From: Ulvibacterium sp.
GTDB taxonomy: Bacteria > Bacteroidota > Bacteroidia > Flavobacteriales > Flavobacteriaceae
Direction: 5' to 3'
Assembly: GCF_028285715.1 (NCBI RefSeq)
Contig: NZ_JANQOO010000035.1
Span: 186,001 to 250,000 of the forward strand
Length of the DNA stretch: 64,000 bases
A model generated the notes under the pieces. It ran no database searches. It had not been told where the DNA came from and worked only from the letters and a program-made list of their open reading frames with translations. Each line of letters starts with the position of its first letter. Positions within the stretch are counted from its first letter, which is position 1. Of the stretch, positions 54,201-61,412 are shown piece after piece. Position numbers and translations under genes: made by a program.

Positions 54201-54958
54201 GTGGGAAAGTTGTGGGTTTCTGCCTTAAGGGAGATCACGGATTCAAATTCTTCTTCACGATAATAATCCGGTTTGTCCGCTACTTTAGGTGCAAATTGAA
54301 CTACTTTGGGCCCCTTAACAAAAGCGACGTTGTCCTTGTAGGCCGAAACTATGTCGTTCGGGTTTTCCAGTGACGTCTTTTTTATCATTTTAAATAAGGA
54401 GGAAGGCATCTCCTTTCCATCAATAATGAAGGTACCATTGAATATCTTATGCCGACAATGCTCAGAGTTGACCTGACTGAAGCCGAAAACTTCGGAATCG
54501 GTTAATTTTCGACCTATTTTTTTGGAAAGTTTTTCTAGATACTGTACTTCTTCTTCGTTCAAAGCAAGCCCTTCCTCTTCATTATAACCGGAAATATCAT
54601 CAATTTCCAAAACAGGTTCCGGCACAATGTCGATATCGAAAATATGTTGTCCCAACCCATTGAATTTTTGGGAAAGCATGGGATCAAAATTTGTGAAATC
54701 GGCTTCAACAGCGTAAAATTCCTCGATCCGGATTATCCCGGATATTCCCATATTTTGGGTAATTTCAGTGGCATTTGTACTCCAGGGCGTTACCATTGCC
54801 GCACGGGGACCAACAAAAAAGGCGTCAATCGACGCCATGTTTACCTTGGATTTGTTCCCGAACAACCAGGTTAATCTTTCTATATCCTGTTGAGAAAGTT
54901 CCTTTTTGGTCTGGACCGCAAAAATTTTTGCGTTGACCTCTCCGAAAAAGTGAATCAT
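51278..54958 (-). CDS. purL: phosphoribosylformylglycinamidine synthase, large single-chain type
   Basis: A 1226-residue cytosolic enzyme, the fourth step of de novo purine synthesis (FGAR + ATP + glutamine to FGAM). It contains the N-terminal domain, two AIR-synthase-like ATP-binding halves (FSQVNSEHCRHKIFNG, FNGAATGSGGEIRDRLAGG, HDHGAGGHLNC, PTGKDSLSMKQKY) and a C-terminal glutaminase with nucleophile in ICNGCQLFMEL (about residue 1070) and SHGEGKF. Length fits the Gram-negative single-chain type. Confidence 0.97.
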   Translation of the reverse strand: MIHFFGEVNAKIFAVQTKKELSQQDIERLTWLFGNKSKVNMASIDAFFVGPRAAMVTPWSTNATEITQNMGISGIIRIEEFYAVEADFTNFDPMLSQKFNGLGQHIFDIDIVPEPVLEIDDISGYNEEEGLALNEEEVQYLEKLSKKIGRKLTDSEVFGFSQVNSEHCRHKIFNGTFIIDGKEMPSSLFKMIKKTSLENPNDIVSAYKDNVAFVKGPKVVQFAPKVADKPDYYREEEFESVISLKAETHNFPTTVEPFNGAATGSGGEIRDRLAGGKGSLPLAGTAVYMTAYSRLEQNRPWEKAFPARKWLYQTPIDILIKASNGASDFGNKFGQPLISGSVLTFEHQEDTRGLGFDKVIMLAGGIGYGKADQALKETPKRGDKIVILGGDNYRIGMGGAAVSSADTGEFSSAIELNAVQRSNPEMQKRASNAIRGMVESDQNPIVSIHDHGAGGHLNCLSELVEDTGGIIDMDKLPIGDPTLSSKEIIGNESQERMGLVIGQKDIDLLQRIAERERSPMYQVGDVTGDHRFTFESSIKGEKPMDMDLSALFGSSPKTIMEDTALKREYTDSIYTLENFHDYLEQVLQLEAVACKDWLTNKVDRCVGGRVAKQQCAGPLQLPLNNCGVMALDFKGTEGIATSVGHSPISGLIDPGAGSKNSIAEALSNIIWAPLKDGLNSVSLSANWMWPCRNEGEDARLYEAVQTLSDFAIALGINVPTGKDSLSMKQKYPDGEVIAPGTVIVSAAGHCSAISKVVEPVLQKDGGPLYYINLSGDDYKLGGSSFGQIRNVIGTHAPTIKDASYFKLVFNSIQTLIKEGQILAGHDVSSGGLITTLLELCFADVDLGAKLDLSDLNENDTIKLLFSENAGIVFQLDSKNYLAVEQQLKNTGITFRKIGKVVSESTLSIKNGDVQMGLNVISLRDTWFKTSYLLDDKQTASGLAKARYGNYKKQPLHYQFPNQFTGILPEHAAAHGRPKAAILREKGSNSEREMANAMFLAGFDVKDVHMTDLISGRETLEDIQFIGAVGGFSNSDVLGSAKGWAGAFKYNEKANTALKAFFARPDTLSVGICNGCQLFMELDLINPEHGKQHGRMTYNDSHKHESNFTSVQIMENNSVMLSNMKGSTLGVWISHGEGKFSLPLAEENYDIVAKYGYSEYPGNPNGSDYNTAMLCDKTGRHLVTMPHMERSIFPWNWANYPKEREDAVSPWLQAFVNARKWVEKNGQ

Positions 54959-54990
54959 TGAACTTTAAAGTTGTTTGATTTAAGAAAGCA

Positions 54991-54998
54991 CAAATTTA
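54991..54998 (-). promoter_or_regulatory. -7 promoter element of purL
   Basis: TAAATTTG on the minus strand is an exact TAnnTTTG element, 32 bp before the purL ATG, giving a leader of about 25 bases. The -33 position has no clear TTG. A 13-bp palindrome (GTTGATAATCAAC, 55052-55064) lies further upstream, between purL and the rRNA methyltransferase stop. Confidence 0.45.
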
Positions 54999-55082
54999 CA
55001 CCTTTTTATGCTAAGTTTTTCAGGTAAAAGTTAACAGGTTGTATTGGGATTGTTGATAATCAACGGTGAGCAAATGGCACCT

Positions 55083-56294
55083 TTATTTTTTGACCATTAA
55101 GGCCATATAAAATCCATCGAACCCACTTTTGGAGGCATAGATATGTTTTTCATCCACTAGAGCAAAGTTTTTACCTTCCTCAGATTCTAAAAAACCCTGT
55201 ACCTGTTTTTCATTTTCAACTGGAAGAATGGAGCAGGTTATATACGCCAATTTACCTCCCGGCTTTACCATTTTGCTATAGCCAAAAAGTATTTCCTTTT
55301 GGGTCTTTGTAATTTTTTCCAGGAATTCCGGTTGTAATTTCCATTTTGCATCAGGATTACGGCGTAGAACGCCCAATCCGGTGCACGGGGCATCGATTAG
55401 GACACGGTCCGCACTGTTATGTAGTTTTTTAATGACCTTGGTGGATTCGATTATCCTGGGTTCTATGTTATGGGCACTATTTCGCCGAGCACGCCTTTTC
55501 AATTCCTTAAGCTTATTGGCATAGATATCCAATGCTATAAGCTGTCCTTTATTTTCCATCAACGCGGCCAAATGCAAGGTTTTGCCTCCTGCACCGGCAC
55601 AGGCATCCACCACCCGCATCCCCGGTTTAACATCCAAAAAATCCCCGACCAACTGGGAGGAAGCATCCTGGACTTCGAACCATCCATTTTTAAAGGAATC
55701 CGAGCTGAAGACATTGGAACGTTCCCGTAGCTTCAAGGCCAGGGGGTAACCCTTTAGAGGGTCGGTAAGAACTCCTCCATCCATAAGTTCCTTCTGCAAC
55801 TTATCCTTAGTGGTCTTGAGGGTGTTGACCCTTAAAACAACTTCGGCCTGTTGGTTTAGGGCCGCTATTTCTTTTGTCCATAGTCTTTCACCTAAAGCCC
55901 CTTCCCCGAGAGCGTCCAACCAATCCGGAATGGATTCTCGGTATTTCCTGATTTTCGAAAACTCATCGAACCTACCTTTAATACGACGTTCCGGGGTAGG
56001 CGCTATTTGTTTCCAATCGGGTAGCTGAATTCCTTTTAGTACCGCCCAAACAGCCCACATTCGGAATAGGTTGCTCCTACTATAAGGTTCATTTACCTCC
56101 GAAATTTTTGCATAGAGACGTTTATAGCGAACCATCTCATAGGTAGTTTCGGCAATAAAACCGCGATCACGGGAACCCCATCGTTTGTCCCTTTTCAATA
56201 TCTTTTCAACCACTTTATCCGCATATTGGCCTTCGGTAAATATCAAGTTAAGGGCATCGATTACAGCAAAAACTAAATTTCTATGCAGTTTCAT
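55083..56294 (-). CDS. RsmB/NOP-family rRNA cytosine-C5 methyltransferase
   Basis: A 403-residue protein from the ATG at 56294 (MKLHRNLVFAVIDALNLI); the frame is open to 56423 but that extension overlaps the divergent gene and its promoter. N-terminal NusB-like helical domain (RDRGFIAETTYEMVRYKRLY), then a SAM-dependent methyltransferase fold with VVDACAGAGGKTLHLAALM, the motif IV cysteine in DAPCTGLGVLRRNPDAKW, and the catalytic Cys in AYITCSILPVEN. It modifies a cytosine of 16S rRNA if it is the RsmB orthologue; the exact site is inferred. Confidence 0.9.
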   Translation of the reverse strand: MKLHRNLVFAVIDALNLIFTEGQYADKVVEKILKRDKRWGSRDRGFIAETTYEMVRYKRLYAKISEVNEPYSRSNLFRMWAVWAVLKGIQLPDWKQIAPTPERRIKGRFDEFSKIRKYRESIPDWLDALGEGALGERLWTKEIAALNQQAEVVLRVNTLKTTKDKLQKELMDGGVLTDPLKGYPLALKLRERSNVFSSDSFKNGWFEVQDASSQLVGDFLDVKPGMRVVDACAGAGGKTLHLAALMENKGQLIALDIYANKLKELKRRARRNSAHNIEPRIIESTKVIKKLHNSADRVLIDAPCTGLGVLRRNPDAKWKLQPEFLEKITKTQKEILFGYSKMVKPGGKLAYITCSILPVENEKQVQGFLESEEGKNFALVDEKHIYASKSGFDGFYMALMVKK

Positions 56295-56312
56295 CCAGAA
56301 AAAATAAGGTTG

Positions 56313-56320
56313 CAAAGGTA
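56313..56320 (-). promoter_or_regulatory. -7 promoter element of the rRNA methyltransferase gene
   Basis: TACCTTTG on the minus strand, an exact TAnnTTTG, 18 bp before the start at 56294. It abuts the -33 element of the divergent gene (56321), so the two promoters are packed back to back in 70 bp. Confidence 0.45.
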
Positions 56321-56349
56321 TTGTTTTAGAGGCAATCCGTTTAATTTTG
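56321..56349 (+). promoter_or_regulatory. promoter of the Ycf48-like lipoprotein gene
   Basis: TTG (56321-56323), an 18-base spacer and TAATTTTG (56342-56349) match the Bacteroidota -33/-7 promoter. Transcription would start near 56355, leaving about ten bases before the ATG at 56365. This also rules out the upstream TTG at 56347 as the translation start. Confidence 0.55.
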
Positions 56350-56364
56350 ATAAACTTTATCGCT

Positions 56365-57399
56365 ATGCGATTTATCCCTTTGGCTCTAATTTTTCTGTTA
56401 TTGACTTCCTGCTCCAAGGACAAAGAAAGAGACCCGTTCTCATCCGTCGAAATAGAAGTGATCTATGAAGATTCCCTTAGCATTCGAGCGATAGAAATTA
56501 TGGGTAACAGTTTAGCGTTTGCCGCAAATAAGGGAACCTTTGGCACCATTGACCTCTCCTCAGGTACTATACGGACCAATGTACAGCACTTTGATTCCAT
56601 AATCCCAGAATTTAGGGCCATAACGCATACGGCCACGGATTTTTTTATGCTATCCGTTGGTAGCCCCGCATTGCTGTACAAAACAGGTGATAAAGGGAGG
56701 ATGGAACTTGTCTATAGGGAAGAAGGCGATGGAGTTTTCTATGATGCGATGACCTTCTGGAATGATTTGGAGGGGATTGCCATTGGGGATAGTGTGGGAG
56801 GTTGCCTTGCCATAATCATTACAAGGGACGGGGGAAGTACTTGGAATAAACTGGCCTGTAACCTTCTGCCACAAGGTATTGTAGGTGAAGGTGCCTTTGC
56901 TGCCAGCAACTCCAATATAGCAACCTTAGGCAACAAAACCTGGATTGCCACAACGGAAGGACGTATTTATTTTTCACCGGATAAAGGGCAGACCTGGAAG
57001 GTATATGAGACACCAATACAGAGTGCGGAACCTACCCAAGGAATTTACTCCATTGATTTTTATGATGAAAGTGTAGGTGTGGTTTTTGGTGGAGATTTCA
57101 CCAAGCCTGAAGGCAATCTGGCTAATAAGGCCATTACCAAAAATGGTGGGAAAACCTGGCAATTGTTAGCTGATGGACAAAACCCATCGTATAAAAGTTG
57201 CGTACAGTTCGTTCCCAATTCAAAAGGAAAAGAAATCGTGGCCCTTGGCTTTACGGGAATATCGTATTCCTTCGATTCGGGGAAGACTTGGAAGACAATG
57301 TCCGATGAACCTTTTTACACCGTTCGTTTTTTGAATGATTCCATTGCCTATGCCGCAGGAAAGGGAAGAGTGGCAAAATTATCATTCCTGGCAAAATGA
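56365..57399 (+). CDS. Ycf48-like BNR-repeat lipoprotein
   Basis: A 344-residue lipoprotein (MRFIPLALIFLLLTSCSK, Cys17). The mature part is a single beta-propeller with at least four Asp-box motifs (TRDGGSTWN, SPDKGQTWK, TKNGGKTWQ, SFDSGKTWK), as in Ycf48/HCF136-like proteins. In Bacteroidota these are often annotated as oxidoreductases, without evidence for a reaction. A role as periplasmic assembly or adhesion factor is possible. It is monocistronic. Confidence 0.85.
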   Translation: MRFIPLALIFLLLTSCSKDKERDPFSSVEIEVIYEDSLSIRAIEIMGNSLAFAANKGTFGTIDLSSGTIRTNVQHFDSIIPEFRAITHTATDFFMLSVGSPALLYKTGDKGRMELVYREEGDGVFYDAMTFWNDLEGIAIGDSVGGCLAIIITRDGGSTWNKLACNLLPQGIVGEGAFAASNSNIATLGNKTWIATTEGRIYFSPDKGQTWKVYETPIQSAEPTQGIYSIDFYDESVGVVFGGDFTKPEGNLANKAITKNGGKTWQLLADGQNPSYKSCVQFVPNSKGKEIVALGFTGISYSFDSGKTWKTMSDEPFYTVRFLNDSIAYAAGKGRVAKLSFLAK

Positions 57400-57448
57400 G
57401 AACGGCTTATCATTTACCAGACCTCACTTTGCCGGAATGAACTATCAA

Positions 57449-57799
57449 TTACACATTCACTATCATATAGCCCCTACCATACTTTTTATACCAAACACCT
57501 CGGTATCTGTATAGTTTCCTTCCATTAATGCGAACAACTTTGTTCCCTCTCGGTAAGTGCCTTACCTGGATGCCTACTGGAGCCGCACTGACCACATACC
57601 TTCCTCCTCTAAATCGATACCAAACCCCATTGGAGACATGAAAATTAACGCCCCTATGCACCACTAGTCTAGGTTGATGAACGGTGGAGACTACCGTACC
57701 GATTCTAGGGTATACCTTAACGACCCTCCTTTGGGCGTTTACGGCGGATAAGGTTCCGAACAATATCAGAATAAGTAAAATTGACTTTAGATTCTTCAT
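57449..57799 (-). CDS. DUF6515-like small exported protein
   Basis: A 116-residue protein with a signal peptide (MKNLKSILLILILFGTLSAVNAQ) and a very basic mature part with short aromatic/Gly repeats (GVWYRFRGGRYVV, KLYRYRGVWYKKYGRGYMI). The pattern of small YRGVWY units resembles DUF6515 proteins. No catalytic residues are visible; the composition suggests a surface- or nucleic-acid-binding protein. It is convergent with the Ycf48-like gene. Confidence 0.7.
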   Translation of the reverse strand: MKNLKSILLILILFGTLSAVNAQRRVVKVYPRIGTVVSTVHQPRLVVHRGVNFHVSNGVWYRFRGGRYVVSAAPVGIQVRHLPRGNKVVRINGRKLYRYRGVWYKKYGRGYMIVNV

Positions 57800-57879
57800 A
57801 ACATAAATTTTACGACTTGGATTAATTTACCGAGCCTGGTTACATCTTTTTGACTGATCAAGGAAGGGAAGGTTTAATG

Positions 57880-57907
57880 AAAAAGGGCGCTATAGAGCGC
57901 CCTTTTT
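57880..57907 (-). terminator. Rho-independent terminator of the sigma operon
   Basis: Perfect 12-bp stem (AAAAAGGGCGCT, 57880-57891; AGCGCCCTTTTT, 57896-57907) with loop ATAG, followed by T's in either direction. It lies 29 bp after the stop of the Spy-like gene on the minus strand. Confidence 0.88.
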
Positions 57908-57936
57908 TGCCTTTTGTCGAATTCTTTGTCCCCATA

Positions 57937-58392
57937 TTAGCCACCACTGCGCCGTCTGTCCCGCATTTCTTTCAGTAACCGCTTTTTAAAGTCCTCCTCG
58001 GCTTTTATAAGGAGAAATGTTTTTTTGGCAGTTATGGCCCTATTCATTTTTTCCAAGAAGGCAACGTTTAGCCGGTGTTTTTCGTCCTCCAAGGCGATTA
58101 AATCATTAAGGAGGGCATCTGCCTGCTTTTCGGACAATTCGTCGAAATCTAGCAGTCTGGCACGAATTTCCCGTCTTTCCTTTCTTTTAAGGGCTTCAAT
58201 TTTTTCTTCGTGTTCATTATAGATAGGCCAAAAAACCTGGGCCTCCTCGGAAGTCAAATTCAAACGTTCTGTAATGAAAGCTACTTTGAGTGTCTTGATT
58301 TTGTCTCTAACCGGCCTATTCTGTCCATAAAAGACTGTAGTTGCCAGGAGTAGCAAAATCAATATCCGTATGCTATTGTTCGTATTCATCAA
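57937..58392 (-). CDS. Spy/CpxP-like periplasmic sensor protein
   Basis: A 151-residue exported helical protein (signal MMNTNNSIRILILLLLATTVFYG). The mature part is nearly all helix and highly charged, with LNLTSEEAQVFWPIYNEH, a version of the LTxxQ motif region seen in Spy/CpxP/ZraP proteins, and a basic C-terminus (RDRRRSGG). Its 5' end overlaps the anti-sigma-like gene by 20 bp. It is the third gene of the sigma operon and may be a chaperone or sensor for envelope stress. Confidence 0.8.
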   Translation of the reverse strand: MMNTNNSIRILILLLLATTVFYGQNRPVRDKIKTLKVAFITERLNLTSEEAQVFWPIYNEHEEKIEALKRKERREIRARLLDFDELSEKQADALLNDLIALEDEKHRLNVAFLEKMNRAITAKKTFLLIKAEEDFKKRLLKEMRDRRRSGG

Positions 58393-58894
58393 ATTCTATG
58401 TTTAGTTCATCTACATCATCCACGGTATTGTCCAAATACTCTATGATGTTCTCATCGTTGATTTGATTTTCTAGTATATCGTTGATTTCCAATTCCTCAA
58501 CAGGAACAACCTCGGCTATTTCATAGGAGCTTAGGCCCAAATCGTTGTTTTCCAAATAGTTCTCCAAATCAGAATTGGCCAAATCCCCAAAGGTAAACTC
58601 CTCTTCTTTACTTAAACGTAATCCGAAAACTACTAAAAGCACAGCAGCAATTGAAGCGGCGGCGTAAAAGTATTTTTTATAAGGATTTAGTTTTACGACC
58701 TTGGTTTCGTTGTCCTGGATTTTTTGAACTATTTTTTCATTGAGATTTTCAAAGTAGTCTTTTGGCACTTCAAAACCATCCTGCTCCGGTAAATGGATTT
58801 CTTCCTCTGACAACTTTTGCCTCATCCTCTCGGTAAAGTGGTCTAGATAGCCCTCAGGGGTTTTAAAATCTTGTTTTTTATATTTTTTGTCCAT
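58373..58894 (-). CDS. predicted anti-sigma factor
   Basis: A 173-residue protein with one membrane segment (about residues 75-96, YFYAAASIAAVLLVVFGL). The N-terminal cytosolic part (MDKKYKKQDFKTPEGYLDH) resembles the sigma-binding ends of small Bacteroidota anti-sigma factors. The C-terminal periplasmic tail is very acidic (ENQINDENIIEYLDN). It lies 32 bp after the sigma gene and overlaps the Spy-like gene, in the standard sigma/anti-sigma/sensor order. Confidence 0.75.
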   Translation of the reverse strand: MDKKYKKQDFKTPEGYLDHFTERMRQKLSEEEIHLPEQDGFEVPKDYFENLNEKIVQKIQDNETKVVKLNPYKKYFYAAASIAAVLLVVFGLRLSKEEEFTFGDLANSDLENYLENNDLGLSSYEIAEVVPVEELEINDILENQINDENIIEYLDNTVDDVDELNIEFDEYEQ

Positions 58895-58926
58895 GCCTTT
58901 ACTTTGACTTTCGGAGCTTAAAACGT

Positions 58927-59469
58927 TTAATCCTCCTTTAGGGAGGCCTCTATTTTTTTTACCGCAAGGTGGTACGAGGCTTTTAATCCACCCACAGAGG
59001 TTTCCAATATTTCGGAGATTTCCTCATACTTCAATTCCTGAAAATACTTCATATTAAAGACCAGTTTCTGTTTTTCCGGTAAGGCAGCAATGGCCTTTTG
59101 CAATTTCAATTGAATCGCATCACCTTCAAAATACACATCGGCTTCTAGATTTCCTATCATTCTGTCCTGTAATTCAACATCACTGAGCCCCATTTTTTTT
59201 GATTTTGACTTTAAAAAGGTCAAGGCTTCGTTCGTTGCTATGCGATACATCCATGAATACAATTTGCTGTCGCCTTTAAACCCTTCAATATTTCTAAAAA
59301 CCTTTATAAAGGTATTTTGCAATACATCGTCCGTATCATCATGATCCAAAACAATCCTTCGGATATGCCAATAGAGCCGTTCCTTATAGGTGTTAATGAG
59401 CACTTCAAAGGACTGGGCTTGGGTTTCCTTTTGTTTTAGTTGCTGGACTAAGGTCTCTTCCGAAATCAA
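58927..59469 (-). CDS. ECF-type RNA polymerase sigma factor
   Basis: A 180-residue sigma factor with region 2 (LQNTFIKVFRNIEGFKGD, LYSWMYRIATNEALTFL) and region 4 (LPEKQKLVFNMKYFQELKY, SEILETSVGGLKASYHLAV). It is the first gene of a three-gene minus-strand operon with an anti-sigma-like and a Spy-like gene, so it probably responds to an envelope signal. A candidate promoter (TTTG about 22 bases before TATTTTTA) is only partly consensus. Confidence 0.93.
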   Translation of the reverse strand: MISEETLVQQLKQKETQAQSFEVLINTYKERLYWHIRRIVLDHDDTDDVLQNTFIKVFRNIEGFKGDSKLYSWMYRIATNEALTFLKSKSKKMGLSDVELQDRMIGNLEADVYFEGDAIQLKLQKAIAALPEKQKLVFNMKYFQELKYEEISEILETSVGGLKASYHLAVKKIEASLKED

Positions 59470-59582
59470 ATTAATTCTCTTCGATATGTCTTTTGGACTA
59501 TAAAAATAGGAAAAGGTTTAAGCTTATCTCCAAATGGTTTTTCGAAAGACAAAAGAGAGTGACCTTACCAACTTCCTAGAAT

Positions 59583-61412
59583 CTAGGAAGCCAAGGATTG
59601 CATTTCTACCAATTTCTTGTACACTCCCTTGTTGGAAAGCAGTTCGGAATGGGAACCTTGCTCTACAATTTCTCCTTTTTGAAGTACCACGATACTGTCC
59701 GCATTTTGAATGGTGGAAAGCCTATGCGCAATAACAATGGAGGTACGGTTCCGCATCATTTTTTCCAGCGCGTCCTGCACTAGACGTTCGCTCTCCGTAT
59801 CCAGTGCGGAGGTAGCCTCATCCAAAATCATGATAGGTGGATTCTTCAAAACCGCCCTTGCAATAGACAAACGTTGTTTTTGTCCTCCACTTAATTTATT
59901 GCCACTATCTCCAATGTTAGTGTCATATCCTTCCGGCAATTCCATAATGAAATCGTGGGCATTGGCAATCTTTGCGGCTTCCACGATTTCTTTGTCCGTG
60001 GCGTCTGCCTTACCCAGGGAAATGTTGTTTTTTACAGTATCGTTGAACAGAATGGAATCTTGGGTAACCAAGCCCATAAGATTGCGTAGGGATTTTTTGG
60101 TCAAGTCCTTTATGTTTGTCCCGTCAATGGAGATTTCACCCTCGTTTACATCATAGAACCGGGTTACAAGGTTGGCAATGGTACTTTTTCCACTGCCGGA
60201 CTGCCCGACCAGGGCTACCGTATGCCCCTTCGGCACAGATAGATTAAAATCTTTCAGCACATATTCGTCCTCATATTTAAAGGAGATATTTTCCAAGCTG
60301 ATACCGGTATTGAAATCTGCTTTTTCCAGAGCATCCGATTTGTCCATAATCGGGTTTTCGGTCTCCAAGACCTGCAATACCCGTTCCGCTGCAGCGTTAC
60401 CCTTCTTTACCCCGTATGAGGCCTTGCTGATGGCCTTGGCCGGAGTTAATATGTTATATGCCAACCCCATATAGGCAATAAAGGAAGCAGCATCCAGGGT
60501 CCCATCTACCAATACCATTTTACCCCCGAACCAAAGCAATACCCCGATGACCAAAATGCCCAAAAACTCGCCTGTAGGCGAGGCCAGATTTTGACGGTTC
60601 AATAGCGTATTCGAAAACCTAAAGAAGCGATCGGTAGATGATTTGAATGTTTTATAAAAGCGGGATTCCGCGTTAAAGGCCTTTATTACCCGAAGTCCGC
60701 CCAAGGTTTCCTCTACTATGGATAGGAATTCACCCTGTTCCTTTTGCACGCGATCCGACTTTTTTTTCAGGGACTTTCCGATACGGGAAATAAGCGCTCC
60801 GGCAATAGGGATAAATATGAAGACAAAAAGCGTAAGCTTCACACTAATGAGAAACATTATGATAATAGTAAAAACGATAGTCAAGGGCTCCCGAACAATA
60901 AGTTCCAAGATCGAAAGGAAGGAATGTTGGATTTCCAATACATCCGAAGTAATACGGGCAATGACATCGCCCTTTCGCTTTTCGGAATAGTAGGAGACGG
61001 GCAATTCCGTAATTTTTTGGTACATCCTGTTTCGGATATCCTTTAAAACACCGTTTCTGAGAAAAGTGATGAAGTACATGGCCAGATAGTTGAACACATT
61101 TTTCAACAAAAAAAGAAACAATACCAGACCAATGACCAGCACCAATCCCTTCATCTCGTTATCGCCGGAATACTGGGTAACCCGGTAGTTCATATAATCC
61201 ATGAAATAGTCCTTTGCCTTTCCGATTCCTTGAAAAGCCGGTGGTTCACTGAGCTGCTTGGTCTTGTCGAACAGGACGTTGAGCATCGGAATCAGGGCGG
61301 CAAAGGAGAGCGCACTGAACAGGGCATAGAGTATATTAAAGAAAATATTCAGGAAACCATATTTCTTGTAGGGCCTCGCAAAGCGAAGGATTTTTTTGAA
61401 ATATTCCATCAA
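59583..61412 (-). CDS. MsbA-like ABC exporter (transmembrane plus ATPase)
   Basis: A 609-residue half-transporter. Six membrane helices (residues about 15-320) are followed by an ATPase domain with Walker A GQSGSGKST (about residue 402), the signature LSGGQKQRLSIARA and Walker B MILDEATSALD, and the switch His in AHRLSTI. Type and length fit lipid/lipid-linked-glycan or drug exporters. The start overlaps the phosphohexomutase stop by four bases (ATGA-type), so it belongs to the GT2-mutase operon. Confidence 0.94.
   Translation of the reverse strand: MMEYFKKILRFARPYKKYGFLNIFFNILYALFSALSFAALIPMLNVLFDKTKQLSEPPAFQGIGKAKDYFMDYMNYRVTQYSGDNEMKGLVLVIGLVLFLFLLKNVFNYLAMYFITFLRNGVLKDIRNRMYQKITELPVSYYSEKRKGDVIARITSDVLEIQHSFLSILELIVREPLTIVFTIIIMFLISVKLTLFVFIFIPIAGALISRIGKSLKKKSDRVQKEQGEFLSIVEETLGGLRVIKAFNAESRFYKTFKSSTDRFFRFSNTLLNRQNLASPTGEFLGILVIGVLLWFGGKMVLVDGTLDAASFIAYMGLAYNILTPAKAISKASYGVKKGNAAAERVLQVLETENPIMDKSDALEKADFNTGISLENISFKYEDEYVLKDFNLSVPKGHTVALVGQSGSGKSTIANLVTRFYDVNEGEISIDGTNIKDLTKKSLRNLMGLVTQDSILFNDTVKNNISLGKADATDKEIVEAAKIANAHDFIMELPEGYDTNIGDSGNKLSGGQKQRLSIARAVLKNPPIMILDEATSALDTESERLVQDALEKMMRNRTSIVIAHRLSTIQNADSIVVLQKGEIVEQGSHSELLSNKGVYKKLVEMQSLAS

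Noticed and set aside
59572-59590. Palindrome CTTCCTAGAATCTAGGAAG over the ABC-gene stop codon
   Set aside because: No T tract on the minus strand after it and the stem leaves too tight a loop; likely chance.
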